DNA from: Pandoraea terrigena
GTDB lineage: Bacteria > Pseudomonadota > Gammaproteobacteria > Burkholderiales > Burkholderiaceae
Length of the DNA stretch: 64,000 nt
Assembly: GCF_902459705.1 (NCBI RefSeq)
Contig: NZ_CABPRU010000002.1
Location: forward strand, 372,001 to 436,000
Direction of reading: 5' to 3'
Under the pieces are notes generated by a model that saw only the letters and a program-made list of their open reading frames with translations, was not told where the DNA came from and did not search any database. Positions within the stretch are counted from its first letter, which is position 1. Each line of letters begins with the position of its first letter. Both the position numbers and the translations under genes were made by a program. Below, one piece after another: positions 45,682 through 55,671 of the stretch.

Positions 45682-47487
45682 TTATTTGTCTTCGACTTGC
45701 AAAATGGCAAGGAACGCTTCCTGGGGAATCTCGACACTCCCCACCTGCTTCATGCGCTTCTTGCCTTCCTTCTGTTTCTCAAGCAGCTTCTTCTTGCGCG
45801 AGATGTCGCCACCATAACACTTCGCCAGCACGTTCTTGCGCAAAGCCTTGATGTTCTCACGGGCAATGATGTTCGCGCCGATGGCCGCCTGGATCGCCAC
45901 ATCGTACATTTGGCGCGGAATGATTTCGCGCATCTTCGAGGCAACCTGCGCGCCACGGCGGCGGCTCTCCGAGCGGTGCACGATGATCGACAGCGCATCG
46001 ACCTTGTCGCCGTTGATGAGCATGTCGACCTTGACCACGTCCGACGTGCGGTACTCCTTGAACTCATAGTCCATCGACGCATAACCGCGCGACACCGACT
46101 TCAGACGATCGAAGAAGTCGAGCACGATCTCCGCCATCGGGATCTCGTAAATCAGGCGCACCTGACGGCCGTGGTACTGCATGTCGATCTGCACGCCGCG
46201 CTTTTGCTGACACAGCGTGACCACTGAGCCCACGTACTCCTGCGGCATGTACAGGTTGACCGTGACAATGGGCTCGCGCACCTCTTCAATACGGCCCGGA
46301 TCGGGCATCTTCGACGGATTTTCCACCGTGGTGACCGTGCCATCGCGCTCGACCACCTCATAGATCACGGTCGGCGCCGTGGTGATGAGGTCCATATCGA
46401 ACTCGCGCTCCAGGCGCTCCTGCACGATTTCCATGTGCAGCAACCCCAGGAAGCCGCAACGGAAACCGAAGCCCAATGCCTGCGAGACTTCCGGCTCGTA
46501 TTGCAGCGAGGCGTCGTTGAGCTTGAGCTTTTCAAGCGATTCGCGCAGCGCGTCGTACTGGTTCGCCTCGATCGGGTAGAGGCCGGCGAACACCTGCGGC
46601 TTGACTTCCTTGAAGCCCGGCAGCGGCTCGGACGCTGGCTTGGTCGTGGTCGTCAGCGCGTGCGTGACCGTGTCGCCGACCTTCGCGGCACCCAGTTCCT
46701 TGATGCCCGAGATGATGAAACCCACCTGGCCGGCCGACAGCGTCGGACGCGACTGCGACTTCGGCGTGAAGACACCCACTTGCTCGACCGGGTAGGTCGC
46801 GCCCGTGGCCATCAACTGAATCTTTTCCTTCGGTTTGAGCGTGCCGTTGACGATACGCACCAGCATGACCACGCCCACGTAGTTGTCGAACCACGAGTCG
46901 ATGATCAGCGCTTGCAGCGGGGCGGAGGCGTCGCCCTTGGGCGGCGGCACCTTGGCGATGAGCGCTTCGAGCACGTCTTCCACACCGAAACCGGTCTTGG
47001 CGGAACAGCGCACGGCGTCGGTCGCCTCGATACCGATCACGTCCTCGATCTCCTGGATCGCATTCTCCGGTTCGGCCGACGGCAGGTCGATCTTGTTGAG
47101 CACCGGCACCACTTCCACGCCCAGCTCGATCGCCGTGTAGCAATTCGCCACGGTCTGTGCTTCCACGCCCTGCGAGGCGTCGACGACAAGCAGTGCGCCC
47201 TCGCATGCGGAAAGCGAACGGCTCACCTCGTACGAAAAGTCGACGTGTCCCGGCGTATCGATGAGGTTCAGGTTATAGACCTTGCCGTCACGCGCCTTGT
47301 ATTCCAGCGCGGCGGTCTGCGCCTTGATGGTGATGCCACGCTCTCGCTCAAGATCCATCGAGTCGAGGACCCGGGATTCCATTTCACGATCGGACAGACC
47401 GCCGCTCAACTGGATGATGCGATCGGCCAGGGTCGATTTCCCGTGGTCGATGTGGGCGATGATCGAAAAATTGCGAATATGGTCCAT
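45682..47487 (-). CDS. lepA: Elongation factor 4 (LepA)
   Basis: 601 residues from ATG 47487. Ribosome-binding GTPase that affects initiation and back-translocation. G1 [11 protein letters not shown]3 DTPGHVDF, G4 NKIDLP; domain II from about 190 ([20 protein letters not shown]), domain III, EF-G-like domain V and the characteristic C-terminal domain ([24 protein letters not shown]). No domain IV, as expected for LepA. Start choice is fixed by the conserved [17 protein letters not shown]. Confidence 0.98.
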   Translation of the reverse strand: MDHIRNFSIIAHIDHGKSTLADRIIQLSGGLSDREMESRVLDSMDLERERGITIKAQTAALEYKARDGKVYNLNLIDTPGHVDFSYEVSRSLSACEGALLVVDASQGVEAQTVANCYTAIELGVEVVPVLNKIDLPSAEPENAIQEIEDVIGIEATDAVRCSAKTGFGVEDVLEALIAKVPPPKGDASAPLQALIIDSWFDNYVGVVMLVRIVNGTLKPKEKIQLMATGATYPVEQVGVFTPKSQSRPTLSAGQVGFIISGIKELGAAKVGDTVTHALTTTTKPASEPLPGFKEVKPQVFAGLYPIEANQYDALRESLEKLKLNDASLQYEPEVSQALGFGFRCGFLGLLHMEIVQERLEREFDMDLITTAPTVIYEVVERDGTVTTVENPSKMPDPGRIEEVREPIVTVNLYMPQEYVGSVVTLCQQKRGVQIDMQYHGRQVRLIYEIPMAEIVLDFFDRLKSVSRGYASMDYEFKEYRTSDVVKVDMLINGDKVDALSIIVHRSESRRRGAQVASKMREIIPRQMYDVAIQAAIGANIIARENIKALRKNVLAKCYGGDISRKKKLLEKQKEGKKRMKQVGSVEIPQEAFLAILQVEDK

Positions 47488-47663
47488 GAGGCGGGCTAGA
47501 GAAGAGTCGGTGCCATCGGATTCGGCTCGGCAGCGACTTTCGAGAGAATCGGCAAACACGATATTTTAGCCGAAAGCGTAGCGATGCCGTCCGGAATCGC
47601 TTGCATCGCGGTAGAAAATGGCGGGAAGGTCGGGGCGTCGCTCGTGGCGTGAGGGGGCGCTGA

Positions 47664-47909
47664 TCAACCTGATTGCAATGCGGCAGCGACCGCAGCCGCA
47701 TCGAAACGATACCGGCACAACTCGCGCTCGCCCAGCGCCAGCACCGGCACGATCTCGTCGTATTGTGCTTCGAGCGCCGGGTCGCTGTCGACATCGATGA
47801 CCGTGACCGAGAACGCCCACGCCGGACGCATGGCTTCGAGCGCCGCAAGCATGTCATCGCAAAGATGACACCACTTGCGGCCATAGAGCGTCAGCGCCGG
47901 CGCATGCAT
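47664..47909 (-). CDS. Glutaredoxin-like thioredoxin-fold protein
   Basis: 81 residues. Small thioredoxin fold with the redox pair CHLC in LYGRKWCHLCDDMLAALEAM, a conserved cis-Pro region IVPVLALG and an end helix. This is the DUF836/glutaredoxin-like protein commonly found between mucD and lepA in betaproteobacteria. It may reduce thiols in the cytosol; no partner is known. Spacing to mucD is 12 bases, so it belongs to the rpoE-rseAB-mucD operon. Confidence 0.88.
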   Translation of the reverse strand: MHAPALTLYGRKWCHLCDDMLAALEAMRPAWAFSVTVIDVDSDPALEAQYDEIVPVLALGERELCRYRFDAAAVAAALQSG

Positions 47910-47921
47910 GAGACAGCGGTA

Positions 47922-49409
47922 TTACTTGCCGGGCGCACGCGGGCGCAGCGGCACGAATTGCGTGGCGTCGCCGCGACGCACGAGGATCGGCACGAGGCGC
48001 TTCGGATCAAGCACCTTGACCACGTCCTCGAATTGCTTCGCACTGACGATGTCGGCGTCGCCCACTCGCAGGATGATGTCTCCCTGCTGCAAACCGGCGC
48101 GGCCCGCGGGACCTTCCGCCAGCTCGACCTGCACGCCGCCGCGCAGCTTCATGTCCTTCTTCTGCGATTCGGTCAGGTCAGAGACGACCAGACCCAACGT
48201 GTTCGGGTGAGGCGTGTCGACACTTCCGCTCTGCGCCTTGGACGCCTTCGGCGTATCCGTATCGGCTTCCGCGACCGTGATGCGCAAGTCCTGGTTCTTG
48301 CCCTTGCGCAGCACCTGCAGCATCGCGCTCGACCCCGGCTTGGTCTCGCCAACCATGCGCGGCAGATCGGTCGCATGATCGACGGCACGGCCCTCGAACT
48401 TCATGATGATGTCGCCGGGCTGCACCCCCGCCTTCTCGGCTGGGCTACCTGGCTCGATGCTGCGCACCAGCGCGCCTTGCGCCCGCGGCAGCCCCAGCGA
48501 ATCGGCAACGTCCTTGCTGACTTCGCTGATCGCTACGCCGATGCGCCCGCGCACCACCTTGCCGCTCTTCTTGAGCTGATCAGCCACGCGCATGACTTCG
48601 TCGATCGGAATCGCAAACGAAATACCCATGAAGCCGCCGGTCTGGCTGTAGATCATCGAGTTGATGCCCACCACCTCACCGCGCATGTTGATGAGCGGTC
48701 CGCCCGAATTGCCGGGATTCACGGCCACGTCCGTCTGGATGAACGGCAGGTAATCGCCGGTATCGCGGCCCTTGGCCGACACGATGCCGGCCGTCACCGT
48801 ATTGTCGAGACCGAATGGCGAACCGATGGCCACCACCCATTCACCGACGCGCAGCTTGTTCGAGTCGCCGACCGGCACGGTCGGCAGGTCCTTGGCTTCG
48901 ACCTTGACCACGGCGACGTCGGTGCGCTTGTCCGCGCCAACCAGCTTCGCCTTGAACTCGCGCTTGTCGGTGAGGGTGACATAGATACTGTCCGCCCCAT
49001 CGACCACATGCGCGTTGGTCAGGATATAGCCATCGGCGGAGACGATGAAGCCCGACCCGACGCCGCTGTTCTGCTCGTCATCCGGTTGCGGCTGGCTGCG
49101 ACGTGGCGTACCGCCCTTCGGCCCCGGCTGCTGCGGCAGCGGTACACCGAAGAAGCGGCGAAACAGCTCGGCCATGTCGTCGTCCATGCCGGGCGGCAAA
49201 CCGCGCTGACTGCGGCTGACCCGCTCGGTCGTCCGAATGTTCACGACGGCCGGACCAACCCGGTCGACCAGTTGGGTGAAATCGGGAAGATTGCTGACGA
49301 GCGGTGCCGCCGACGCCGACGCCGGTGCGGCAAACGCAGCGGGCGCTCCCGCCAATTGCGCGGCAATGGCGCCGCCAAGGATGACACGAAGCAGGAAGGT
49401 CTTCTTCAT
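47922..49409 (-). CDS. mucD: DegP/MucD-type periplasmic serine protease (Do family)
   Basis: 495 residues from ATG 49409. Signal peptide KKTFLLRVILGGAIAAQLAG with cleavage near AFAAP. Trypsin-like domain with the triad His in TNAHVV, Asp in RTDVAVVKV and Ser in GNSGGPL; then two PDZ domains at about 290-375 (LGLPRAQGALVRSIEPGSPA) and 400-490 (AEGPAGRAGLQQGDIILRVG). A Gln/Pro-rich loop lies near residue 75. Degrades or refolds misfolded envelope proteins; encoded in the sigma-E operon it helps to control. Confidence 0.95.
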   Translation of the reverse strand: MKKTFLLRVILGGAIAAQLAGAPAAFAAPASASAAPLVSNLPDFTQLVDRVGPAVVNIRTTERVSRSQRGLPPGMDDDMAELFRRFFGVPLPQQPGPKGGTPRRSQPQPDDEQNSGVGSGFIVSADGYILTNAHVVDGADSIYVTLTDKREFKAKLVGADKRTDVAVVKVEAKDLPTVPVGDSNKLRVGEWVVAIGSPFGLDNTVTAGIVSAKGRDTGDYLPFIQTDVAVNPGNSGGPLINMRGEVVGINSMIYSQTGGFMGISFAIPIDEVMRVADQLKKSGKVVRGRIGVAISEVSKDVADSLGLPRAQGALVRSIEPGSPAEKAGVQPGDIIMKFEGRAVDHATDLPRMVGETKPGSSAMLQVLRKGKNQDLRITVAEADTDTPKASKAQSGSVDTPHPNTLGLVVSDLTESQKKDMKLRGGVQVELAEGPAGRAGLQQGDIILRVGDADIVSAKQFEDVVKVLDPKRLVPILVRRGDATQFVPLRPRAPGK

Positions 49410-49535
49410 TGGAAGATCGTGGTGCGCGATAGTCTCGGAATGCTTGAAAGCAGTCCGGCCCCGACGACATCGCATCTGTCGGCACCTCGCTGCCCGGACC
49501 GAACCGTTACCGGTCGCGGCCCACCCGACAGCCGG

Positions 49536-50594
49536 TCACTTCGCCGGCTGTTTGTGCTCGATGCTGGAAGCGAACTGCTGCAGCGTTACCTGCGGCACTT
49601 CGCCAAGCAAGGTCAGCCAGTAGTCACCATAGCGCTTGATCAGAATGTTCGTCGCGCCGGCGCTGCCATGACCTTCCTTGCGCTCGCGCGTGGCCGGCTC
49701 GATAAACACCGAAAGTCCGGCCATGCCGTCTGAATATACCACCTGCTGGACTTCCAGCGGTTTGCCGTCGGCCGTCGAGCGCATCGTGCGGCGCACTTCA
49801 CGCACCGCCTTGAACCCCGGCACCTTCTTGTCGATGTTGATGCTCCAGCCGGCATCAGACAGATGCACCGGGACGATTTGCGGCTTGATGATGTGCCAGC
49901 CGTGCGTTGCCTGTATGGCATGCACGATGCGCGCCTTCTCGCTCGGCACGCCGATCGAGATCTGCGAGAACGCCGCCTGCTCGAGCAGATGGCCTTCGGC
50001 ATCGAGGGTCTGCGCGCGCAGCAACAGGCCCGTATTGCGATCGGCCCACAACCGGTAGCCGAAACGGTACTCGTCCTTTGGCGTGAGTTCGATCACCATG
50101 CAGTCGAAGCCCGCCATGCGCTCATTCGGCAGCACCTTGGGCGCGTAATAGTCGAGCACATCGCGATTGGGCGTGGCGAGCAAGGCAGGAAACGAATCCT
50201 TGCTCTCGCGTTTTTCCAGGAACACGGTCTTCTGCTCGGGGATGAGCGTATAGACGTCCTCGTTCTGCCGGAGAATGCGACGCTGGCGTCCATCCAGCGT
50301 CTCGAGCGCCTCGTACTCGTTACCCTTCTCGGCGAAGTGACTGATCTTCGACGAGCGCATGGTCGAACCTCGCTGATAAACGAAGGTTCCGATGTAGTTT
50401 TGCGTCTGTGCCGCGCGGTGGATCTTGGTGAGCCACGCGCCGACTTCACGCCGCTCGATCAACGGATCGTTGGAGGGTGCGGACGCCTGCGCCCACGCCT
50501 GCGATTGCAGCGTGGTCGCCAGCAGCAAGGCGAACAGGAAGACAGTGCGCCCGATGGGCGCACGCGGCAAGGATTCGATACTCAGGCGCTGCAT
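49536..50594 (-). CDS. rseB: Sigma-E factor regulatory protein RseB (MucB)
   Basis: 352 residues with an N-terminal signal (GRTVFLFALLLATTLQSQAW, cleavage near AWAQA). Periplasmic protein of two domains: a LolA-like lipid-sensing domain (VGAWLTKIHRAAQTQNYIGT, FVYQRG) and a smaller C-terminal domain (AGWSINIDKKVPGFKAVREV, YSDGMAGLSVFIEPA) that contacts RseA. Protects RseA from DegS until lipopolysaccharide-type signals appear. Its ATG follows the rseA stop with no gap. Confidence 0.95.
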   Translation of the reverse strand: MQRLSIESLPRAPIGRTVFLFALLLATTLQSQAWAQASAPSNDPLIERREVGAWLTKIHRAAQTQNYIGTFVYQRGSTMRSSKISHFAEKGNEYEALETLDGRQRRILRQNEDVYTLIPEQKTVFLEKRESKDSFPALLATPNRDVLDYYAPKVLPNERMAGFDCMVIELTPKDEYRFGYRLWADRNTGLLLRAQTLDAEGHLLEQAAFSQISIGVPSEKARIVHAIQATHGWHIIKPQIVPVHLSDAGWSINIDKKVPGFKAVREVRRTMRSTADGKPLEVQQVVYSDGMAGLSVFIEPATRERKEGHGSAGATNILIKRYGDYWLTLLGEVPQVTLQQFASSIEHKQPAK

Positions 50595-51290
50595 TTATTC
50601 GTCCGCTTGCGCCGAGGCTCGCATGTAGGGGGAAACGCCCTGACCGATCGGCGTCGGTGCATATTGCTGGTGCGCCGCCAAGTACTGATCGAGGCGCGCG
50701 TCGCGCAGCACGATCAGATCGTTGGGCGCGCCGGCGCTGGCGCCGTTGGCCGCCACGGCCGCTTGCGACGGCGGCGAGAGCGTAACGCGCGTGAGAGGGT
50801 TACCGCCGGTGACCGGCGTTGCCGCCTGGGCCAACACTTGCGGCTGCGTGCCGCCGGCCGGATGATCCTGCAGACGCGGCACCACGACCCAAGACAGCGC
50901 CGCCACGGCCGCCGCGGCGGCCGCGGTCGGCAGCACGCGCCGTACGCGCAGGAACGGATTGATCCGGGTGATGCGCGAACCCGCGAGCCTGGCACCTTGC
51001 GCGGCACTTGCCTGGGCGTCGGCCAGTGCGGTCGGCGCGAGCAGGTGCGGCTCGGCCTCGAGGCGTGCCGCGAAGGTCGCCATGAAGGCCGACTCGGAGC
51101 GCGGCAATGTCAGCTCATCGGAACGCAAGGCGTCCCCGATCAGGTGGTAGTCGTCCCACAAAGGCCGTCCAGAGGTGTCAGCCTCATCCAGCAGGGCGGC
51201 CAGCTCGTCCGAATCGAATTCCCCGTCCACCAACGCGGAAATTCGCTCGGCTTGCAGCCCCCGCTGCGTTTGCACCGTCGCTGATCCCAT
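50595..51290 (-). CDS. rseA: Sigma-E anti-sigma factor RseA (MucA)
   Basis: 231 residues from ATG 51290. N-terminal sigma-binding domain (QAERISALVDGEFDSDELAA, LLDEAD...WDDYHLIGDALRSDEL) is the RseA_N signature. One membrane helix at about 120-142 (VLPTAAAAAAVAALSWVVVP), then a periplasmic tail that is the target of RseB and DegS. Holds RpoE inactive at the membrane. Overlaps no neighbour; rpoE stop is 38 bases upstream. Confidence 0.94.
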   Translation of the reverse strand: MGSATVQTQRGLQAERISALVDGEFDSDELAALLDEADTSGRPLWDDYHLIGDALRSDELTLPRSESAFMATFAARLEAEPHLLAPTALADAQASAAQGARLAGSRITRINPFLRVRRVLPTAAAAAAVAALSWVVVPRLQDHPAGGTQPQVLAQAATPVTGGNPLTRVTLSPPSQAAVAANGASAGAPNDLIVLRDARLDQYLAAHQQYAPTPIGQGVSPYMRASAQADE

Positions 51291-51328
51291 GATATCCCCT
51301 AACGAAAATGACTTCCCCGGCGGCGCGC

Positions 51329-51928
51329 TCACCAGCGCTTGCCGTCAGGCGTGTCCAGCAGCGGCCTGAGCCGGCTGGCAATCGCTTCACGCGCCCGGAA
51401 AATTCGCGAACGGACCGTTCCGATCGGGCACCCCATGGCTTCGGCGATCTCTTCGTAGCTCAACCCTTCGATTTCTCGCAGGGTAATCGCCGTTCGAAGC
51501 TCATCGGGCAAAGCCTCCATCGCCGCGTTGACCGTTTGAGCAATCTGCTTGCTCATCAGCATCGACTCAGGCGTGTTGATATCCCTTAGTTGATCAGCCT
51601 CGGCAAAAGTTTCCGCTTCTTCAGCGTTCGCTTCAGTCGAGGTCGGTGCACGACGCCCCTGCGTTGCCAGGTGGTTCTTCGCCGTGTTCACAGCAATACG
51701 GTACAGCCAGGTATAGAACGCCGACTCGCCGCGAAATTGCGGCAAGGCGCGGTAGGCCTTGATGAAGGCCTCCTGCGTCACATCCTCGACCTCGGCGGCG
51801 TCGCGCACGAGCCGCGATACGAGGCGGATGATCTTGCGGTGATATTTCGCGACCAGCAGCTCGAAGGCGGCTTTGTCGCCTTTCTGCACGCGCTCGACGA
51901 GCGCCTGGTCGATTTCTCGTTCACTCAC
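51329..51928 (-). CDS. rpoE: RNA polymerase sigma factor RpoE (envelope stress)
   Basis: 199 residues from GTG 51928, chosen because SEREIDQALVERVQKGDKAA is the conserved start. Region 2 (FELLVAKYHRKIIRLVSRLV, DVTQEAFIKAYRALPQFRGE, FYTWLYRIAVNTAKNHLATQ) and region 4 (LRTAITLREIEGLSYEEIAE, CPIGTVRSRIFRAREAI) are intact. Controls periplasmic protein quality genes including mucD downstream. No GGAACTT-type site was found on the minus strand just upstream of this gene, so the usual autoregulation is not visible. Confidence 0.96.
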   Translation of the reverse strand: MSEREIDQALVERVQKGDKAAFELLVAKYHRKIIRLVSRLVRDAAEVEDVTQEAFIKAYRALPQFRGESAFYTWLYRIAVNTAKNHLATQGRRAPTSTEANAEEAETFAEADQLRDINTPESMLMSKQIAQTVNAAMEALPDELRTAITLREIEGLSYEEIAEAMGCPIGTVRSRIFRAREAIASRLRPLLDTPDGKRW

Positions 51929-52097
51929 CTGATTTGGATCCGTATTTTCTCTGGCGGCCAGGCCCCGGTCGGGCCTGATGGCTCCGCGGCAGCCCATGCC
52001 ACCGCGGCGGGAAGTGTCTGTGACGCCGCACGCCCCGGGGCACACTCGCCGGAGCGTGGGTCAGCGGAACGGGACGCCTGCGCGGCGTCCCGCGAAC

Positions 52098-53336
52098 TTA
52101 GACTCGCTGGAAGACCAGCGTGCCGTTAGTCCCGCCGAATCCGAAAGAGTTCTTCAATGCGACATCAATTTTCATGTCACGCGCCACGTTTGCGCAGTAA
52201 TCGAGGTCGCAAGCGGGGTCCTGATTGAAGATGTTGATCGTCGGCGGCGACTTCTGGTGATGAACGGCCAGCACGGTAAACACAGACTCGAGGCCGCCCG
52301 CGCCCCCCAGGAGGTGGCCGGTCATCGACTTGGTCGAGTTCACCACGACGTTCCTGGCGGCATCGCCCATCAGGCGCTTGACGGCGACCGTCTCGGCGAT
52401 ATCTCCCAGCGGGGTCGACGTACCGTGCGCATTCACATAGTTCACGGTGTCGGCATTGATGCCGGCGTCGCGCAGCGCGTTCGTCATGGCGCGCAGTGCG
52501 CCGTCGCCGTCTTCACACGGGGCGGTCATGTGATAGGCGTCGGCGCTCATGCCGAAGCCCTTCAGCTCGGCGTAGATCTTCGCACCGCGCGCCTTGGCGT
52601 GCTCATATTCTTCGACCATCATCACGCCAGCGCCTTCGCCCAGCACGAAGCCGTCGCGATCCCTGTCCCACGGACGGCTCGCCGTCGCCGGATCGTCATT
52701 GCGCGTGGACAGCGCGGTCATCGCCGCAAAGCCGCCGATCCCCAGCGGCGACACCGTCGACTCGGCGCCACCGGCGAGCACCGCGTCGGCGTCCCCGTAC
52801 TGGATCATGCGCGCGGCCTGACCGATACAGTGCAGGCCGGTGGTGCAAGCGGTGACGATCGCGAGGTTCGGGCCCTTCAGGCCGTACTTGATCGACAGGT
52901 GCCCGGAGATCATGTTGATGATCGAACCCGGCACGAAGAACGGGGAGATCTTGCGCGGACCGCCCTTGAGCAAATCGTCATGCGTGTCTTCGATCATCGG
53001 CAGGCCGCCGATGCCCGAACCGACCAGCACACCAATACGTTCCGCGTTCGCTTCCGTGACCGCGAGGCCACTGTCTTCGAACGCCTGAATGCCTGCGGCG
53101 AGGCCGAAATGGATAAAGGTATCCATGCGGCGCGCTTCCTTGGCCGACAGATACTTCTCGGTCTCGAAGTTTTTGACTTCGCCGGCGAATTGCACCTTGA
53201 ATTCGCTCGCATCGAACTTCGTGATGTTGGCGATGCCCGAACGGCCCGCGACCAGATTCTCCCAACCCTCGGCAACAGTGTTGCCGACCGGCGAGATCAG
53301 GCCCAGACCGGTAATGACGACGCGACGACGACTCAC
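52098..53336 (-). CDS. fabF: 3-oxoacyl-ACP synthase II
   Basis: 412 residues from GTG 53336, with GGGGAG 6 bases upstream. Elongating condensing enzyme of type II fatty acid synthesis. Thiolase fold with catalytic Cys in [10 protein letters not shown], His in [11 protein letters not shown] and His in [12 protein letters not shown]. Ends with GTLVFQRV, as usual. Last gene of the plsX-fabHDG-acpP-fabF cluster. Confidence 0.97.
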   Translation of the reverse strand: MSRRRVVITGLGLISPVGNTVAEGWENLVAGRSGIANITKFDASEFKVQFAGEVKNFETEKYLSAKEARRMDTFIHFGLAAGIQAFEDSGLAVTEANAERIGVLVGSGIGGLPMIEDTHDDLLKGGPRKISPFFVPGSIINMISGHLSIKYGLKGPNLAIVTACTTGLHCIGQAARMIQYGDADAVLAGGAESTVSPLGIGGFAAMTALSTRNDDPATASRPWDRDRDGFVLGEGAGVMMVEEYEHAKARGAKIYAELKGFGMSADAYHMTAPCEDGDGALRAMTNALRDAGINADTVNYVNAHGTSTPLGDIAETVAVKRLMGDAARNVVVNSTKSMTGHLLGGAGGLESVFTVLAVHHQKSPPTINIFNQDPACDLDYCANVARDMKIDVALKNSFGFGGTNGTLVFQRV

Positions 53337-53363
53337 GATACTCCCCTTCTTCTGCTGGGTCTT

Positions 53364-53416
53364 ACAAAACAAAAGCCACAGAGGCGACAGGGTTCGACCC
53401 TGTGCTCCCTGCGGCT
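53364..53416 (-). terminator. Attenuator-like stem between acpP and fabF
   Basis: AGCCACAG (53374-53381) pairs with CTGCGGCT (53409-53416) and an inner perfect stem ACAGGGT/ACCCTGT (53387-53403) extends it. On the minus strand the structure is followed by TTTTGTTTTG. It would let acpP be transcribed in excess over fabF. Confidence 0.55.
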
Positions 53417-53483
53417 GGCAGGCATGCCTGACGCCAGGAACCGGTCGGCACCCCGGCCGTCCAGGCGATCCTCCGCGGGCCTC

Positions 53484-53723
53484 TTAGGCCTTGGAATTGC
53501 CTTGGACGTAATCGATGGCCTGCTGCACGGTGGTGATCTTTTCGGCTTCTTCGTCCGGAATTTCCGTCTCGAATTCTTCTTCCAGGGCCATCACCAGCTC
53601 AACCGTGTCGAGCGAGTCGGCGCCGAGGTCGTTCACAAAGCTGGATTCGTTCTTGACGTCGGCTTCGTTCACGCCAAGTTGTTCCGCGACGATCTTCTTG
53701 ACGCGTTGCTCAATGTTATCCAT
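53484..53723 (-). CDS. acpP: Acyl carrier protein
   Basis: 79 residues. Carrier of the growing acyl chain. Serine 37-like attachment site in [19 protein letters not shown] is intact, and the four-helix acidic composition fits. Stable, abundant protein; codon use is biased and a likely attenuator follows before fabF. Confidence 0.99.
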   Translation of the reverse strand: MDNIEQRVKKIVAEQLGVNEADVKNESSFVNDLGADSLDTVELVMALEEEFETEIPDEEAEKITTVQQAIDYVQGNSKA

Positions 53724-53859
53724 TCAAACCCTCCAGGGTAGTTAGTTCAGACAAGTGCGCGCATTTTAACAGGTTTGCCAAGCAAAGTTAGCCTGCGCCA
53801 AATAATGTTCAATGTCGCTCAAAATTGCACAATCCCAGCACAATTATCACGAAATTCCG

Positions 53860-54609
53860 TTAATTCATGAACATGCCGCCATTCACGTGAAGCGTCGTGC
53901 CGGTGATGTAGCCGGCCTGCGGCGATGCGAGGAACGCCACGGCATTCGCGATGTCTTCCGGCGCACCGAGGCGGCCCAGCGGAATCCTGGCCTTGAGCGC
54001 TTCGTGCTGCGCTTCGCCCAGTGCCTTGGTCATATCGGTGTCGATGAAGCCCGGGGCGACGCAGTTGACGGTGATGTTCCGGCTGCCGATCTCGGCGGCG
54101 AGCGAACGGGACATGCCGGCAACACCTGCCTTGGCAGCCGCGTAATTGGCCTGGCCGGGGTTGCCCGCCGAGCCAACGACCGAGGTCACGTTGATGATCC
54201 GGCCGCTACGCGCCTTCATCATCGGCTTGATGACCGCGCGCGACAGACGGAAGATCGCCTTCAGGTTCGTGTCGATCACGTCGTCCCATTCGTCGTCCTT
54301 CATTCGCATGGCGAGGTTGTCGCGCGTGATGCCGGCGTTATTGACGAGGATGTCGAGCTTGCCGTAATGCTTGAGGATGTCGTCGAGTGCCGCTGCCACG
54401 CCTCCGGCGTCGGTCACATTCAGGACAATGCCCTTGCCGGTCACACCGGCCTCGGCGAAATACGCGGAAATGCTTTGCGCACCAGCGTCGCTGGTGGCGG
54501 TGCCCACGACCGTCGCGCCCTGGCGAGCGAGTTCGAGGGCAATGGCACGACCGATGCCGCGCGAGGCGCCGGTCACCAGCGCCACGTGGTTGTCGAGTTG
54601 CTTGCTCAT
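53860..54609 (-). CDS. fabG: 3-oxoacyl-ACP reductase
   Basis: 249 residues from ATG 54609 (an ATG three codons upstream is also possible). NADPH-dependent short-chain dehydrogenase: cofactor motif TGASRGIGRAI, NNAGITRDN, catalytic Ser in NVTSVVGSAGNPGQ, and YAAAKAG with Tyr and Lys. Ends with the conserved TLHVNGGMFMN. Reduces the product of FabH/FabF. Confidence 0.97.
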   Translation of the reverse strand: MSKQLDNHVALVTGASRGIGRAIALELARQGATVVGTATSDAGAQSISAYFAEAGVTGKGIVLNVTDAGGVAAALDDILKHYGKLDILVNNAGITRDNLAMRMKDDEWDDVIDTNLKAIFRLSRAVIKPMMKARSGRIINVTSVVGSAGNPGQANYAAAKAGVAGMSRSLAAEIGSRNITVNCVAPGFIDTDMTKALGEAQHEALKARIPLGRLGAPEDIANAVAFLASPQAGYITGTTLHVNGGMFMN

Positions 54610-54633
54610 GAGAGTCATACCCTTGACTGTGTC

Positions 54634-55563
54634 TTACGAGAGTTGCACGCGCACGTCGGCGAGCGACGCCGGATCGGTGATCGCCAACCCGGTGAGCGTG
54701 CCGTCGATGCGCTTGGTCAGGCCGCTCAACACCTTGCCCGGACCGCACTCGACGACTTGCGTCACGCCTTGTGCCGCGAGCCACTTCACCGACTCGACCC
54801 AGCGCACGGGTGCCGCGGCCTGACGCACCAGCGCATTCTTGATGCGAGCCACGTCAGTCTCGACGGCGACATCGACGTTATTGACCAGCGGAATCTGCGG
54901 TGCGCTGAACGTGACACCGGCCAGATACTCGCACAGTCGATCAGACGCCGGCTTGAGCAGCGACGAATGGAACGGTGCCGACACCGGCAGCACAAGAGCG
55001 CGCTTCGCCCCGGCAGCCTTGGCCAGTTCGCAGGCTTTTTCCACGCCCGCCTTGGCGCCCGCGATCACGACCTGCGCCGGCGCGTTGAAGTTGACGGCCT
55101 CGACGACGCCTGCTGCCGATGCTTCGGCGCAGACACGGCGAACGGTGTCGTCATCCAGTCCCAGAATGGCGGCCATGCCACCCTGCCCGACGGGCACGGC
55201 TTCCTGCATGGCTTGCGCGCGAAAACGCACGAGCGGCACGGCATCCTTGAACGCAATCACGCCCGCGGCGACCAGCGCCGTATATTCGCCGAGGCTGTGG
55301 CCCGCGACGAATGCGGGTTTGGCCCCTCCCTCGGCCAGCCATGCGCGATACATCGCGTAGGCGGCGGTCAGCATCACCGGCTGGGTATTGGTCGTCAGAT
55401 TGAGGTCTTCGACCGGGCCAGCGGCAATCAGCCTGGCCATGTCCTGCCCAAGGGCATCCGAAGCTTCGGCGACGGTCTCGCGCACAATAGCGTTGTCTGC
55501 GAAGGCATCGAGCATGCCCACCGATTGGGAACCCTGTCCCGGAAAAACGAAAGCGAATGTCAT
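54634..55563 (-). CDS. fabD: Malonyl-CoA--ACP transacylase
   Basis: 309 residues from ATG 55563. Serine acyltransferase that charges ACP with malonate. The sequence begins TFAFVFPGQGSQSVGMLDAF; nucleophile in GHSLGEYTALVAAG, Arg in VRFRAQAM, and late His in PFHSSLLKPA. Positioned between fabH and fabG; 24 bases to fabG. Confidence 0.97.
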   Translation of the reverse strand: MTFAFVFPGQGSQSVGMLDAFADNAIVRETVAEASDALGQDMARLIAAGPVEDLNLTTNTQPVMLTAAYAMYRAWLAEGGAKPAFVAGHSLGEYTALVAAGVIAFKDAVPLVRFRAQAMQEAVPVGQGGMAAILGLDDDTVRRVCAEASAAGVVEAVNFNAPAQVVIAGAKAGVEKACELAKAAGAKRALVLPVSAPFHSSLLKPASDRLCEYLAGVTFSAPQIPLVNNVDVAVETDVARIKNALVRQAAAPVRWVESVKWLAAQGVTQVVECGPGKVLSGLTKRIDGTLTGLAITDPASLADVRVQLS

Positions 55564-55671
55564 AGCGCCTGGTTTTGCAGTCAGATTCAGAAACATTGCG
55601 GCGCCACTGTCGCGCCGACTTGCGGCGCATCGGGGGCATGACCACGCGTGGCGCCCCTGCGCCGAGGCCGT

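Noticed and set aside
47673-49733. A 686-codon open frame antisense to mucD and rseB
   Set aside because: High-GC antisense shadow; mucD has clear catalytic motifs and signal peptide.
53812-55641. A 609-codon open frame antisense to fabG-fabD
   Set aside because: Spans two well-supported genes and has no ribosome site.
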